Below are positions 29,244-39,518 of a stretch of 64,000 bases of DNA, in pieces. The DNA is taken from contig JAJNBC010000005.1 in the NCBI GenBank assembly GCA_021156085.1, positions 46,001-110,000 of the forward strand, given 5' to 3'. Position 1 is the stretch's first letter, and the number at the start of each line of letters is the position of its first letter. The DNA is from Gammaproteobacteria bacterium (GTDB lineage: Bacteria > Pseudomonadota > Gammaproteobacteria > DSM-16500). A model generated the notes under the pieces. It worked only from the letters and a program-made list of their open reading frames with translations. It did no database searches and was not told the DNA's origin. The translations under genes were made by a program, and so were the position numbers.

Positions 29244-29883
29244 GGGACATAACCTTATCTTCATCCACCTTTCTATTAGCGGTAAGAATATTTTCTATTG
29301 CCACGCCATATAAATTATCCAGAGTCGATACTCTAACAACTAATGCCTGTAAATCAAGCATTTGACTATATCCACCACTATAATTAATACTCACAGGCAT
29401 TTGCACCCACCAACTGTACCTCCCTGCCAATACGCCTTGGTTTAATAAAAAAGGAGCGCCCTCAACACTGCCTTTAATAAATAATTTAGAATTGAGCACA
29501 GTGGTATAAGGCGCATAGTTATTTAATAAAGCCAAAAATTTCTTCCACCCTTTTTCGGTAAAATAATGCTCATTTTTCTGAAGTTCGTTTGCATAATTCA
29601 TAAAATCGTAGTTAAAAAGCCGTGGAAGCACGCCGCTTACCCACTGTATTAAATCCGGCTGGATGAGATAAGGCTGCTCTATGGGAACAGGCTTTACAAT
29701 ACGCCATTCATTATCTGTGGAAAACTTAATGGGCTCAGGCTTAGATAACAATAGATCCACCGAGGTGGCTATTAATAAAATAATAGAAATAACAAAGACA
29801 CCTAAAACAAATAAAACCTTATGGAATCCATCTCTATTGAAATCCCTTCTTAAGCGAATTATTGGTAGCTCTTCACCCGCCAT
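29236..29883 (-). CDS. icmL: IcmL/DotI paralogue 3
   Basis: Bitopic inner-membrane protein of the DotI/IcmL family (VirB8-like). 215 residues: short cytoplasmic N-terminus with RRDFNRDGFHKVL, one membrane helix (about 24-45), then a periplasmic NTF2-like domain containing IQWVSGVLPRLFNYDFMNYANEL and YFTEKGWKKFL. It is the third of three tandem family members and the one adjacent to dotH. A 119-bp gap with no gene separates it from paralogue 2. Its C-terminus (GVAIENILTANRKV) is the most divergent of the three, so it may be specialised rather than the canonical DotI. Confidence 0.9.
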   Translation of the reverse strand: MAGEELPIIRLRRDFNRDGFHKVLFVLGVFVISIILLIATSVDLLLSKPEPIKFSTDNEWRIVKPVPIEQPYLIQPDLIQWVSGVLPRLFNYDFMNYANELQKNEHYFTEKGWKKFLALLNNYAPYTTVLNSKLFIKGSVEGAPFLLNQGVLAGRYSWWVQMPVSINYSGGYSQMLDLQALVVRVSTLDNLYGVAIENILTANRKVDEDKVMSHE

Positions 29884-30002
29884 TTCTTCCTCGTCAGCTT
29901 ACAGAATACTGACGTTTACTATACTGGATAGAGAGAAAGCAGACTAGAGATTTTAACAGCCTCTCCTTGTATTGAGGAATTTTGTAGACTTGGCAAGAGA
30001 CT

Positions 30003-30659
30003 CTAGCTGGAAGGAGACCCTGCAATCATCTGCACAATAGCTAATCCTTTATAGCTTTGTAATAATTTCTGTCTCTGCACCAGAATGGTAACAGCATAGG
30101 CATTTGAAAAAGTAGCTTTATTGTAAGGTGCTTCCAGAAAATTCACAAGTAATGGCATTTGAAATTTCCAAGCATACGCTCCACTTAATATTCCTTCTTT
30201 TAGCAATTTGGGCTTATCCACTACTCTGGCGGTAAATATCATTTTACGCTCAGTCAATGCTAATAAATTATTAGATGCTTTCAATCCAGACATATAATTT
30301 CGCCAGCCATATTCTGTAAAATATTTTTGCGCATCCTGCAATTGCGCTCGATAATTCATAAAATTATAAGAATAAGCTGCTTCAACCGCCTCAATGGTCC
30401 ACGCAGCCACAGCCTCCGTTGACATCGCAGGCTCAGTAAGGGGAACTTCTTGGATTAAGCGGCCCACTGAATCTGTCAGGAAATAAAGAGGCCGAGTTGG
30501 ATTCTTCATTAAAAGAATCAGCAAACTTACCAAAATCGCAATGACTATCCAACAAAACCCATAGACAACGAATGCCAAACGATACTTTTTCTTATAAAAT
30601 TGATTACGCAATTGCGTTAAAACAAGCGCGTCTTCAACCCCATCTCTATTTTCATTCAT
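30003..30659 (-). CDS. icmL: IcmL/DotI paralogue 2
   Basis: Second tandem DotI/IcmL family protein, 218 residues, with the family N-terminus (QLRNQFYKKKYRLAFVVYGF), one membrane helix at about 30-50, and the periplasmic VirB8-like domain (AWTIEAVEAAYSYNFMNYRAQLQDAQKYFTEYGWRNYMSGL). It starts 11 bp after the stop of paralogue 1, indicating one transcript. Coxiella carries two IcmL genes in this position; three is unusual. The three proteins are clearly related but far from identical, so the duplications are old. Confidence 0.9.
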   Translation of the reverse strand: MNENRDGVEDALVLTQLRNQFYKKKYRLAFVVYGFCWIVIAILVSLLILLMKNPTRPLYFLTDSVGRLIQEVPLTEPAMSTEAVAAWTIEAVEAAYSYNFMNYRAQLQDAQKYFTEYGWRNYMSGLKASNNLLALTERKMIFTARVVDKPKLLKEGILSGAYAWKFQMPLLVNFLEAPYNKATFSNAYAVTILVQRQKLLQSYKGLAIVQMIAGSPSS

Positions 30660-30669
30660 TCTTTATTCT

Positions 30670-31278
30670 CTACATAACAAATTGATTGATGCCTATCCCC
30701 GCCGGATTTTTCCAGGTAGGCACTTTTACAATGGTAAGAGCCACCGTAAATGATTTTTTTGAAGTTCCGTCTGAACTTTGATACGTTACCAGAAATGGCA
30801 TTTGTATACGCCATACATAGCCTTGCCCTGGCATCTCCCCTTGATTAGAAATCACAGGCGTACCCGCCACAACTCCATTTACCAACAATTGATTTTGTTT
30901 AATGGTTTCAATGAGCCCCCCAATTGAATTCACATAAGAAGCCCAACCTGCTTCTGTAAAATACGGACGAGCCAAAGCTGCTTGTTTATTATAATTGACA
31001 AAATCAAAGGTGTAAGCTGCCACTGCTGCCTTACTTGCCCATTGTATTAAAGTAGCTGGCAGTAAATTAGGTTCAATAGAAGAAACAAGTATCATTTCCT
31101 GACCATTAGGGGCGAGCGCACTAAATTGTGGAAGAGGACGATGATGTATCTGGTAGAATATCAACAACAATAATAATAGTATTAGAAAAATAGCTGCAAT
31201 CAAAGCGAAGGTAAGGAAATGATAATATTGAATATACCATGGATCGCTATTTCTATTTTCTTGTCTTTTACCGAACAT
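30670..31278 (-). CDS. dotI: IcmL/DotI paralogue 1 (probable canonical DotI)
   Basis: Inner-membrane DotI-type protein, 202 residues. It follows dotJ as in the Legionella order icmM-icmL and ends in NPAGIGINQFVM, resembling the DotI C-terminus, so this is the best candidate for the canonical copy. One membrane helix at about 19-42 (FALIAAIFLILLLLLLIFYQI), and the periplasmic domain has LIQWASKAAVAAYTFDFVNYNKQAALARPYFTEAGWASY. DotI is known to form a hetero-complex with DotJ in the inner membrane. Confidence 0.92.
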   Translation of the reverse strand: MFGKRQENRNSDPWYIQYYHFLTFALIAAIFLILLLLLLIFYQIHHRPLPQFSALAPNGQEMILVSSIEPNLLPATLIQWASKAAVAAYTFDFVNYNKQAALARPYFTEAGWASYVNSIGGLIETIKQNQLLVNGVVAGTPVISNQGEMPGQGYVWRIQMPFLVTYQSSDGTSKKSFTVALTIVKVPTWKNPAGIGINQFVM

Positions 31279-31292
31279 CTACTACTCCCTTG

Positions 31293-31505
31293 TCATCGCT
31301 GCAGGGGCATCATCGGGATAATTTGGCCTGATGTTGCAGCTCCGTAATACTGTGGAGGAACGGTGAATAGAACATAATAAATAATCGCTAAAATTAACAA
31401 AAAAATAATGACTGCCGATATCATGATTCTTCGCAATATTTTATAATAATTATCTCGATAAAAATCACTTTGCAACCTTGCTAATTCATGTTTTCGACCT
31501 ATCAT
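31293..31505 (-). CDS. dotJ: Dot/Icm protein DotJ (IcmM)
   Basis: Short protein of 70 residues that looks like the N-terminal part of DotI without its periplasmic domain: ELARLQSDFYRDNYYKILRRIM then one membrane helix (about 27-49) and a short tail. This is what is known of DotJ/IcmM, which is about 94 residues in Legionella and partners DotI. Its start overlaps the dotK stop (ATGA) and it ends 14 bp before DotI paralogue 1. Not a broken fourth icmL: position and size fit dotJ. Confidence 0.85.
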   Translation of the reverse strand: MIGRKHELARLQSDFYRDNYYKILRRIMISAVIIFLLILAIIYYVLFTVPPQYYGAATSGQIIPMMPLQR

Positions 31506-32236
31506 ACTGGCAATTTCTCCAAGGTAATCTCCACTCTGAAGTTATCACTATTCCAATCTGGTTTGTTTGCTGTAACTAATTTTTCTCCTCCATAACCCAT
31601 GGATGATAATAACCGAGTATTCACCCCTTTAATCCACAAGTATTTTGCAACAGCAGCAGCTTGCTGCTGCGTTAAGGCAAGATTCACTTTCTCCGGCGAA
31701 CCGCTTGCACTAGAATAAGCGGCCACATTAACCGACATATTAGGATAATGACCAATGAATTGCGCCACTAAATCCAATGTAGAGTAGGCGTGCGAACGAA
31801 TGTTAGATGTCATCTCATTAAAAACTAGCACAGAGGGAAGCACTAACATCACTTGATCTCCCAAAATAATGACTTTAACACCACGATTTTCTAATTTGTC
31901 TGCAAGCGTAGTATGCGAATCAATATAAGCTCCAAGGGCGCCGCCAAAAATAGCTCCTACTCCAAGCCCCGGAAGCACACCTACTCCGGAATTTAAACTA
32001 CTCACACCAACGCCTGCAAGGCTTCCTACAACACCACCTTTACTTGTCTGACTCGAATTCTGATAGGCATCTGTTAAGCCATCACTTTCAGAATGACTCA
32101 GTGCATAATCTGCATCCAAATAGGCTTTATCTGCCTCACTTGCGGTTCCTCTGGAAACATCCGATGATGCACAGCCCCCAAGCAATATAAATAACAGAAA
32201 AATTGTAAGCACTTTATAATGGCTAAGTTTATTCAC
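31502..32236 (-). CDS. dotK: Dot/Icm lipoprotein DotK (IcmN), OmpA-like domain
   Basis: Outer-membrane lipoprotein with a peptidoglycan-binding OmpA-like domain, a peripheral part of the Dot/Icm outer complex. GTG at 32236 is chosen because GGAAGG sits 5 bases upstream; it overlaps the dotL stop by 8 bp and gives a lipobox LLGGC (Cys near 22). A longer frame from ATG 32275 would put a basic tail before the signal peptide. A glycine-rich segment (VGSLAGVGVSSLNSGVGVLPG) precedes the OmpA-like domain (about 120-244, ending GYGGEKLVTANKPDWNSDNFRVEITL). Confidence 0.88.
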   Translation of the reverse strand: MNKLSHYKVLTIFLLFILLGGCASSDVSRGTASEADKAYLDADYALSHSESDGLTDAYQNSSQTSKGGVVGSLAGVGVSSLNSGVGVLPGLGVGAIFGGALGAYIDSHTTLADKLENRGVKVIILGDQVMLVLPSVLVFNEMTSNIRSHAYSTLDLVAQFIGHYPNMSVNVAAYSSASGSPEKVNLALTQQQAAAVAKYLWIKGVNTRLLSSMGYGGEKLVTANKPDWNSDNFRVEITLEKLPV

Positions 32237-34583
32237 TCGTACCTTCCGCCGTTTTCTGGCTTGATATATATTCAATTAACTCATGCGCCACAGCACAGAG
32301 ACTCTCAATATTCAAAAATACACTTTCTATATGTGGAGGATAATCAGTCGCCACCAACATATCTTTAATAATTTCACTTGTGACGGTATTTGCCTGGGAA
32401 CTAGAACGCCCTAACACTCTCTCTAATAACTCGATTTTATTTTTAATATAAGATTTAACAATAAGAGGCTGACTGAATCGATCACGCTCACCCGGAGCTG
32501 TTAGTAGACGGTTCACCTCTTCATTCAAAACAGGTTTATTAAATATGTGGATACGGCTTGTATCTTCTTGCTCTTCTTCTACGACCTCTTCGCCACTCAC
32601 TGTCGTACGGTTATGAAAAGCTAATAATGCTGAGACACCCCGTTCAATTAAATTCACATTCATATTTTGATGAAGGGCATCAGCAATAAAATGAATATCT
32701 TCAGACTCATCTGGCACATGGTCAAAATTCTCATTATTATCTTCTAATAAGATATTAAATTGTTCCAAGCGATTTTCTAAATCAATTAATACTCGGCCTA
32801 TGGGCGCCTCCACCTTTAGAAAATGATTAAGTCTCATCCGTTCAACGGGTGCAGGATTGGCAAAGAACATGCGCGCACGAATAATTTTTGATTTAAAGAA
32901 AATAGTTGCTTCGCCCTCTCTCTGTTCTTTCAGATCTTGCAAATCAAGACGGGCGCGTTTTTCTGAAGATGCACTACGGCTATCCATATAATTATTCAAA
33001 ATACTATGCGCATTTGTTTGGAATGAGTCTACTTTTGTGACATACGATTCGCCCGCCGTTTTGGAGAAAAACTCCCAAGTTTCTTGAGGATCTTCAAGCT
33101 TCATACAAATTTTAATATTGGTATTAGCACCAATAGAGGCGGCTTCTTCTTTTGAGGCTTTTTGAAAGGCCGGCAAATCCTGGCCGGCAAAAATAACAGA
33201 AAACCCTAGCGAACGCGCTTGGGCCGGCACCACGGCAAATCCTTTTACTGCATAATAACCATACTCATCAAGAATACACATATAGGGTGTTGCCGAATTG
33301 GTCGGCTTACGGGTCACTACTTCTTTAAAGGTCCCTTCTACTGCATCTCCTAAGCCTGCTGCCATCATCGCTTTGAGGGAAGAAATAATAACTTTGCCTA
33401 AATTAGCCAATTCATCGGGCGATTTTTCTAATGCGGGCAATAATACAACAAGAATGCGCCTATTTAATACCACATCTTTTAAATCCACTTCCGCTAAATT
33501 AGTACGAATAATATGCCCATACGTATCTGCTAATGAACCGAATACACGCGTCAATTGCATAGTAATAAATCCGTGCTGTTCCAGTACTTGTGAACCCTGC
33601 TTACCTTTTTTTGTACGATCATACCCTGGCAAGTTAATAACATAATTTGTGATAGGCTCAAGCACCATTTCAGGCGTATCAGCTAAACTGACCGGTTCTT
33701 GATTGTCCCGGATAAACATTCTATCCATTGCAATGGCTTCTATGCGGGGTAACTCGAAATAATTACGAATGGTATTGGCATCTAATAAAATTTTTCCTGC
33801 ATCTCGCATATACACCAATACTTTCATCAATGCTTCAACAAATACAATAGCACGGCCTTTCCACATATCACCGTCAGAACCCTGACCGCCGGAATCCATC
33901 AAATTCACTACAAGTTGTGATAGCATACTTGATGAGCCATTACAAAATGGATTCATCGTATTTGATAAGCGTTTTTCCTGGGCACCCACCACATCCCGCG
34001 CACCTGTCATGAAATTAATTAATAAAATATCATCTTCCCGGCCCATAAAACGAGCCATTGAAAATACTTTGGCAAATAAACTATTATCGCCTTTACCATC
34101 CACGTAAAGAAACCCACTCCCCTGTACTAATGCATTAAAAGCCAGGGAAACCAATGCTTCCGTTTTACCGCTACCTGTAGAACCAAAAATAAGAACATGG
34201 GTGCGCATATCATCATTATTGAACCACAATTCTTCGCTATTACTTTTTCGATTGCCAAAAAAACTGATGCCACGTGCCTTACGCGGCTTGTTAGTATTAC
34301 CTGGCAAGGGATCATTGTAATCGAGTGCTCCAGAACGTAAGGGCATACGAAAAGGTAGCTTAAACTCTCGGGTATAAGCATAGAGAAAAATACAAATGGC
34401 TATTAAAATAGTTAAATCAGCTAAGGCGGAGAAAAAAACAACCATCATTGCAAGGCCAATCAGCAAGGTAGCACTTTTAATAGGATCCTTGAAAAAATCA
34501 ACTACTTTCATTCCAAGCGTGCGTGTATCTCGCAATAACATTTGCGGCGGGAGTTCATGGTGTTCATCTAAACCACGTTGCAT
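32229..34583 (-). CDS. dotL: Dot/Icm type IV coupling ATPase DotL (IcmO)
   Basis: VirD4-like coupling protein that receives effectors and feeds them to the channel. 784 residues, as in Legionella (783). Two N-terminal membrane helices (about 38-75), Walker A FGSTGSGKTEAL (about 131-142), Walker B CILDEYGYYA (near 435) and the motif FAGQDLPAFQKASKEEAASIGANTNIKICMKLEDP. The long C-terminal tail (after about 600) corresponds to the DotN/IcmSW-binding region. Placed between dotM and dotK. Confidence 0.96.
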   Translation of the reverse strand: MQRGLDEHHELPPQMLLRDTRTLGMKVVDFFKDPIKSATLLIGLAMMVVFFSALADLTILIAICIFLYAYTREFKLPFRMPLRSGALDYNDPLPGNTNKPRKARGISFFGNRKSNSEELWFNNDDMRTHVLIFGSTGSGKTEALVSLAFNALVQGSGFLYVDGKGDNSLFAKVFSMARFMGREDDILLINFMTGARDVVGAQEKRLSNTMNPFCNGSSSMLSQLVVNLMDSGGQGSDGDMWKGRAIVFVEALMKVLVYMRDAGKILLDANTIRNYFELPRIEAIAMDRMFIRDNQEPVSLADTPEMVLEPITNYVINLPGYDRTKKGKQGSQVLEQHGFITMQLTRVFGSLADTYGHIIRTNLAEVDLKDVVLNRRILVVLLPALEKSPDELANLGKVIISSLKAMMAAGLGDAVEGTFKEVVTRKPTNSATPYMCILDEYGYYAVKGFAVVPAQARSLGFSVIFAGQDLPAFQKASKEEAASIGANTNIKICMKLEDPQETWEFFSKTAGESYVTKVDSFQTNAHSILNNYMDSRSASSEKRARLDLQDLKEQREGEATIFFKSKIIRARMFFANPAPVERMRLNHFLKVEAPIGRVLIDLENRLEQFNILLEDNNENFDHVPDESEDIHFIADALHQNMNVNLIERGVSALLAFHNRTTVSGEEVVEEEQEDTSRIHIFNKPVLNEEVNRLLTAPGERDRFSQPLIVKSYIKNKIELLERVLGRSSSQANTVTSEIIKDMLVATDYPPHIESVFLNIESLCAVAHELIEYISSQKTAEGTSE

Positions 34584-34595
34584 AACTCAACTCTC

Positions 34596-35717
34596 TTAGT
34601 CTGTCTCATCGGGACGGTAAAGTACTTCTTTTAAAACTAACTCTAATGCATTGGTCGCCTCTTCTACCATGGGAACTAATAAACGTCTGCCAAGCTGCTT
34701 TTCAGCTATCCAATGGGCAAAAGGACCAGCCACCTCGACAAAAGGTGTTTGCCTACCTACTGTATTCAGCATATACCATAATCGTCGATCAATCGGTTTC
34801 AACCACAAAAAATCAGCGGAGGCTTGTACCCCATCTTCACGAGCTGCTTCCAGCATAGAAGCCATTACTGTCAGTGTATAACCATGTGATTGCGTAATTT
34901 TCTGGATGTTTTTTGCATTTTGATGTTTTTTGCATAAAGCATCGACTCCTGAAAAATCTAGCTTTTTTACTGAAGAGGCACTAATTTGTGCTAATAAATC
35001 AGCCGCAGCTTTCGTTTCCCCCATATGACGAGCAGCAAATACTGCGAATAAAGCACGAGTGTGTGGCGGTAGTTTATCAAGGCCCGGCCATAGCGAGCCT
35101 AATTGTATCGAAAATACTTTATTTGAAGGTCCTCTTTTTAAAGTAACTTCAATACGATTGCGCTCTTTTTGTGAAGCTCCTTCCTTAGGCTGAGTTCTAT
35201 ACTCCTCTAACAATTTATAATGCTTACAAAACTGCATGGGTGTCATAGCCATTGCCCAAGCACCTTTATCAATATTTTCTTTATTCAGTTTTAACTCTAA
35301 TACGGGAGTAATTTGCGGCCAATTCACTTTTTCTGCATTCGCTAATGCATGCATATCGTAAGCACGCTTGAACATACGCGTTGAATTGGAATAATAAATA
35401 ATGAAGGCCAAAACAACAATAATGAGCACAAAAGGAATACGTAAGTAATCCCCTACCGCTTGCCCCAATAGGGAAACCTCATTAAAAGAAAATTGCTCAG
35501 GCTTCGTGGTTAAAATAGTTGTACGCACATCCTCCAGACCATGCGTGAAAAGACTAATAGCAGCTATTTCCCAAAGTTTAATCTTGAAATAAAAAGAAAC
35601 TATATTTTTTTTAAAAACGTACCAAATTCCGGCGCCAAAAATAAAAATAGCACCAATGATCCATAATATCCCCATGGAATTATCAGGTTGGCCTTGCTGT
35701 CCGCCTCCTCCTGCCAT
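34596..35717 (-). CDS. dotM: Dot/Icm coupling-complex protein DotM (IcmP)
   Basis: Inner-membrane partner of DotL that helps recruit effectors with acidic (Glu-rich) signals. 373 residues (Legionella 376): a Gly-rich N-terminus, membrane helices at about 12-32 and 95-118, then a cytoplasmic domain with LWPGLDKLPPHTRALFAVFAARHMG and FLWLKPIDRRLWYMLNTVGRQTPFVEVAGPFAHW, typical of IcmP. It is the first gene of the block; only 54 bp separate it from dksA, which is transcribed in the same direction, so the promoter must lie there or upstream. icmQ/R/S/T are not next to it. Confidence 0.94.
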   Translation of the reverse strand: MAGGGGQQGQPDNSMGILWIIGAIFIFGAGIWYVFKKNIVSFYFKIKLWEIAAISLFTHGLEDVRTTILTTKPEQFSFNEVSLLGQAVGDYLRIPFVLIIVVLAFIIYYSNSTRMFKRAYDMHALANAEKVNWPQITPVLELKLNKENIDKGAWAMAMTPMQFCKHYKLLEEYRTQPKEGASQKERNRIEVTLKRGPSNKVFSIQLGSLWPGLDKLPPHTRALFAVFAARHMGETKAAADLLAQISASSVKKLDFSGVDALCKKHQNAKNIQKITQSHGYTLTVMASMLEAAREDGVQASADFLWLKPIDRRLWYMLNTVGRQTPFVEVAGPFAHWIAEKQLGRRLLVPMVEEATNALELVLKEVLYRPDETD

Positions 35718-35771
35718 GGCTTAGCACCTAAGTATTAAAAAAATGATACATTTAATCTTTTCACAACAGCA

Positions 35772-36212
35772 TCATCCTTGCTGTTTCTCTTTAATCTCAT
35801 CTAACATTTTGCAGTCAATGCAAAGAGTCGCTGTAGGTCTAGCTTCCAGGCGACGCAACCCTATTTCCACGCCACACACTTCACAATAACCATATTCTTT
35901 ATTAACAAGAAGCTGTAAAGATTCTTCGATTTTTTTGAGTAGCTTACGCTCCCGATCCCCTGCTCGTAACTTTAAACGGAATTCTTCTTCTTGGCTAGCA
36001 CGGTCATTGGGATCGGCATAATTAATGGCATCATCTTTCATATGATGAATAGTACGATCAGCTTCTTCCATGATTCGCTGGCGCAATAAAGTGAGTATTT
36101 GGGTGAAATGAGAGCGCATGGAAGCACCCATATATTCTTCCGTCTTCTTAACTTTATAGGGGCTAATACCTAAAACTTCTAAACTCGGCTCTAAAATATT
36201 TTTTGTGGGCAT
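35772..36212 (-). CDS. dksA: RNA polymerase-binding transcription factor DksA
   Basis: Binds the RNA polymerase secondary channel and acts with ppGpp. 146 residues: a coiled-coil hairpin with the acidic tip (DDAINYADPNDRASQEEEF) and the four-Cys zinc finger CEVC ... LCIDC (Cys 110, 113, 131, 134). Full-length, with both coiled coil and zinc finger. It lies just upstream of the Dot/Icm block on the same strand; in Legionella and Coxiella DksA affects virulence gene expression, but co-transcription here is inference. Confidence 0.95.
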   Translation of the reverse strand: MPTKNILEPSLEVLGISPYKVKKTEEYMGASMRSHFTQILTLLRQRIMEEADRTIHHMKDDAINYADPNDRASQEEEFRLKLRAGDRERKLLKKIEESLQLLVNKEYGYCEVCGVEIGLRRLEARPTATLCIDCKMLDEIKEKQQG

Positions 36213-36251
36213 CTTATTTCTCCTAACCTAACATACATCCCTTTAAGACGA

Positions 36252-37100
36252 TTATTCTATACCAAAAATACCCGTTGTAACACGGTTTAATCCTGAAAAA
36301 TCCTGATGAGAAATAACATGAGTATAGCCTACTTTTAAGAAATCATTACGCACAGCCTTGGCTTGAGAAAACCCATGTTCTAACAGTAAATATCCCTTTG
36401 GTTTCAAATATATTCTCGATTCGTGAATAATATGTCGGATATCTTTTAACCCGTCTTCTCCAGAAAGCAATGCCGATGCGGGCTCCGTTGTCAAAACGTG
36501 TTGCTCTAAGTGGGGGTCATTTTCCGCCACATACGGAGGATTGCTCACAAGTATATCAAAAAGCAGAGGAGGTAAAGCCTTACACCATATTCCATGGCAA
36601 AAAATAATATTCTTAATTTTGAGACGGGAGGCATTTTTTTTAGCTATATTCAATGCAGCTAAATGAGAGTCTGTGGCATAAATAGTCCATTGCGGTCTTT
36701 CACGGGCCAGGGCGAGCGCTATTGCTCCCGAACCTGTACCTAAATCAGCCACTACACATGACAATTTGTTTGATTTTTTTAAGATAAGCTCGACTAATAA
36801 CTCTGTTTCTGGTCTTGGAATCAATGTATCTGAAGTCACCATTAAATCTAATGACCAAAATTCACAATGCCCTGTTAAATAAGCAATGGGCTGGCCTTGA
36901 GCACGCTGCTTAATAAGATCAGCAAAATAAATTTCTTCTATTTTAGATAAAATACGCTCAGGATGAGCATGAAGATAACTACGTTGCACATTTAACAAGT
37001 ACGCCAACAGCACTTCTGCATCCAATGCAGGGGTCATGGTAACCAAAGAAAATTGTTGTGCAGCTTGATATAAAGCACTCGCAATAGTTTGCACCTGCAA
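36252..37100 (-). CDS. prmC: Release-factor glutamine methyltransferase PrmC
   Basis: SAM-dependent N5-methylation of the GGQ glutamine of release factors. 282 residues with an N-terminal helical domain, IPRPETELLVE, the SAM motif VVADLGTGSGAIALALA (about 118-134) and the catalytic NPPYV (about 185-189). The start directly follows the prfA stop, giving the order hemA-prfA-prmC with its substrate protein next door. Confidence 0.96.
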   Translation of the reverse strand: MQVQTIASALYQAAQQFSLVTMTPALDAEVLLAYLLNVQRSYLHAHPERILSKIEEIYFADLIKQRAQGQPIAYLTGHCEFWSLDLMVTSDTLIPRPETELLVELILKKSNKLSCVVADLGTGSGAIALALARERPQWTIYATDSHLAALNIAKKNASRLKIKNIIFCHGIWCKALPPLLFDILVSNPPYVAENDPHLEQHVLTTEPASALLSGEDGLKDIRHIIHESRIYLKPKGYLLLEHGFSQAKAVRNDFLKVGYTHVISHQDFSGLNRVTTGIFGIE

Positions 37101-38183
37101 TTAATCTCCAATTTGCGCAAGAAGATCCGCTTGGTATTCCTGCGCCAATGCTTCAATCACAGGTCGTAAATCACCTTCTATAATGTCAGTCAATTGATAC
37201 AATGTCAGATTAATCCGATGATCCGTCAATCTGCCTTGTGGAAAATTATAAGTCCGTATGCGTTCCGATCGATCTCCTGTTCCTACCAAATCACGGCGTG
37301 TCTCTGCTTGCTGCTGTTGTTGCTTACGACGTTCTTCCGCCAAAATTTTTGCTTTCAAAAGAGACATGGCTCGCGCTCGATTTTTATGTTGTGAACGCTC
37401 ATCTTGACACTCCACTACAGTACCTGTTGGAATATGCGTAAGACGTATAGCTGAATCTGTTTTTTGCACATGCTGCCCACCAGCACCCGAAGCGCGAAAA
37501 GTATCTGTACGCAAATCAGCAGGATTAATTTCAATGTCTTCAATTTCATCTACTTCCGGTAATACAGCAACGGTACACGTCGAAGTATGCACCCGCCCTT
37601 GCGCTTCTGTTGCTGGCACTCGTTGCACGCGATGCACGCCAGATTCAAATTTAAATTGCGAATAAGCCCCTGCTCCTATAATACGAGTAATAACTTCTTT
37701 ATAGCCACCATGCTCCCCACCGTTGGCACTAATCAATTCTACTTGCCACCGCTGTGATTCCGCATAGCGCGCATACATACGATACAAATCCCCCGCAAAA
37801 ATAGCGGCCTCATCACCGCCCGCACCTGCTCGAATTTCTAGAAATATATTACTTTCATCATGAGGATCCCGTGGTAATAACAATAATTGTAATTCTTGTT
37901 CTAATAAAATAAGTTGCTCTTCTTCATTTTTTAATTCTTGTTTTGCCAATGCTTGTAAATCCACATCCGCTTCATCTAATAATTCTTTGACACTTTCAAT
38001 ATTTTTCAAACAAATTTGGTAGCGTTTAAATGCATCCACTAAAGGCCCTAGCTGAGCATATTCTTTGGAAAGTTCACGAAATTGATTTTGCTGTGAAATA
38101 ATATCCCCATCTGATAATAACGCACTAACTTCTTCATGACGCTCAACCAATGTTTGTAATTTTTTTTGAATAGAAGATTTCAT
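37101..38183 (-). CDS. prfA: Peptide chain release factor 1
   Basis: Recognises UAA and UAG stop codons. 360 residues, as in E. coli. The codon-reading PxT motif is in [13 protein letters not shown] context upstream of [21 protein letters not shown] carries the GGQ (about 233-235), and the [22 protein letters not shown] segment is typical. The ATG overlaps the hemA stop as ATGA, so the two are translationally coupled. Confidence 0.97.
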   Translation of the reverse strand: MKSSIQKKLQTLVERHEEVSALLSDGDIISQQNQFRELSKEYAQLGPLVDAFKRYQICLKNIESVKELLDEADVDLQALAKQELKNEEEQLILLEQELQLLLLPRDPHDESNIFLEIRAGAGGDEAAIFAGDLYRMYARYAESQRWQVELISANGGEHGGYKEVITRIIGAGAYSQFKFESGVHRVQRVPATEAQGRVHTSTCTVAVLPEVDEIEDIEINPADLRTDTFRASGAGGQHVQKTDSAIRLTHIPTGTVVECQDERSQHKNRARAMSLLKAKILAEERRKQQQQQAETRRDLVGTGDRSERIRTYNFPQGRLTDHRINLTLYQLTDIIEGDLRPVIEALAQEYQADLLAQIGD

Positions 38184-39436
38184 ATTAACTCAGACTCTGG
38201 ACCAGAAATAGCGAATAACTCTTGCGCTAATTTTAATATTTCCAAGCGACCTTCATGCCCTGCTTGACGTAATTGCACAGTCGGCGTATGCAATAATTTA
38301 TTGGTAAGCGCATGAGAAAAACTAGCCAACACTTCTGCTGGATTATCTCCCCGCCTTAATTGTTTTTCCGCTTTAGATAATTCAATACGGCAGAGATCTT
38401 CGACTTGATTACGGTAAGCACGAATTGTTGTTGCCACTTTGTCTAAAGAATTTAACCACATCATAAAATCGTGGCTTTTTTGTTTGATTATTTCACGGGC
38501 TTTCTCAGCTGCATGCTCGCGCCCACGTACATTCTGTTGAATAATCGTTTTTAAATCATCAATGGAATATAAATGAATAAAATCTAATTCCGAGACTGCC
38601 GGTTCAACATCACGTGGAACGGCAATGTCGATAATAAATAAAGATTTTTTGCGAGAGACTAGCATAGATTTAAGAATAACCGGCGCGGGACTACCGGTGG
38701 CTGAAATCACAATGTCTGCTTCTATTAATGCCTCTGCTAATTTAGTCAAACAAATATAGTCGCATTGATATTTTTTAGCAAGAATAGCAGCGTTTTGAGC
38801 GCTACGATTAGCAATTAATATACGATGCGGCAAAGAAGATTTTAAATAACGCATGACTAAATCCGCTGTGACACCTGCACCCATTACTAGAACAGTCGCT
38901 TGGTTAAATTGCCCAGGATAAATCTCTTTGATAAAATTCACTGCTGCAGAGGAGACGGATACCGGACAAGCGCCAATCGCAGTAGTGGTCCGTATTTCTT
39001 TAGTCACAGCAAATACTTCTTGAAATAATCGATTGAATAATGTGCCTACAGTAGACGCCGCGCAACTTTCAGAAAAAGCATCTTTCATTTGTCTTAAAAC
39101 TTCTGATTCACCTAGCACCATGGAGTCTAAACCACAAGCAACATTCATGATATGCTCTATCGCAGCTTGATCACGATATAAGTACATTAAGGGCAAAATT
39201 TCCATAGGAGTTAATGGATGTTGTCGACAAAACCACTCTGTCACTCTTTCCACATCCTCTGCCACGCAATATAGCTCTGAACGATTGCAAGTAGATAATA
39301 AAACAGCTTCATGAATATCTTCTTGAGTGAGCAAATCATTTAAATACAATGCAATCTTTTCGGGCGGAAAAGTAATTTGTTCGCGCAAGGCAACAGGAGC
39401 AGTTTTGTGGTTAATTCCGCAAACAATAATAGGCAT
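38180..39436 (-). CDS. hemA: Glutamyl-tRNA reductase
   Basis: NADPH-dependent reduction of glutamyl-tRNA to glutamate-1-semialdehyde, the first committed step of haem synthesis by the C5 route. 418 residues. Key motifs: [13 protein letters not shown], the catalytic Cys region [12 protein letters not shown] (Cys about 50), [19 protein letters not shown] and the NADPH-binding [17 protein letters not shown]. First gene of hemA-prfA-prmC. The C5 pathway matches hemB at 17 kb. Confidence 0.97.
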   Translation of the reverse strand: MPIIVCGINHKTAPVALREQITFPPEKIALYLNDLLTQEDIHEAVLLSTCNRSELYCVAEDVERVTEWFCRQHPLTPMEILPLMYLYRDQAAIEHIMNVACGLDSMVLGESEVLRQMKDAFSESCAASTVGTLFNRLFQEVFAVTKEIRTTTAIGACPVSVSSAAVNFIKEIYPGQFNQATVLVMGAGVTADLVMRYLKSSLPHRILIANRSAQNAAILAKKYQCDYICLTKLAEALIEADIVISATGSPAPVILKSMLVSRKKSLFIIDIAVPRDVEPAVSELDFIHLYSIDDLKTIIQQNVRGREHAAEKAREIIKQKSHDFMMWLNSLDKVATTIRAYRNQVEDLCRIELSKAEKQLRRGDNPAEVLASFSHALTNKLLHTPTVQLRQAGHEGRLEILKLAQELFAISGPESELI

Positions 39437-39518
39437 AGGAGTAAAGCTGTCTTATTCGAGGTGGTTATTCTAAGGGAAATTGCCAAGAAAAGCCAAAAAA
39501 TAACTGGTTATTCAATCT

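Noticed and set aside
31293..31505. Decayed fourth icmL
   Set aside because: Position, size and ATGA coupling fit dotJ/icmM, which is naturally a DotI N-terminus without the periplasmic domain.
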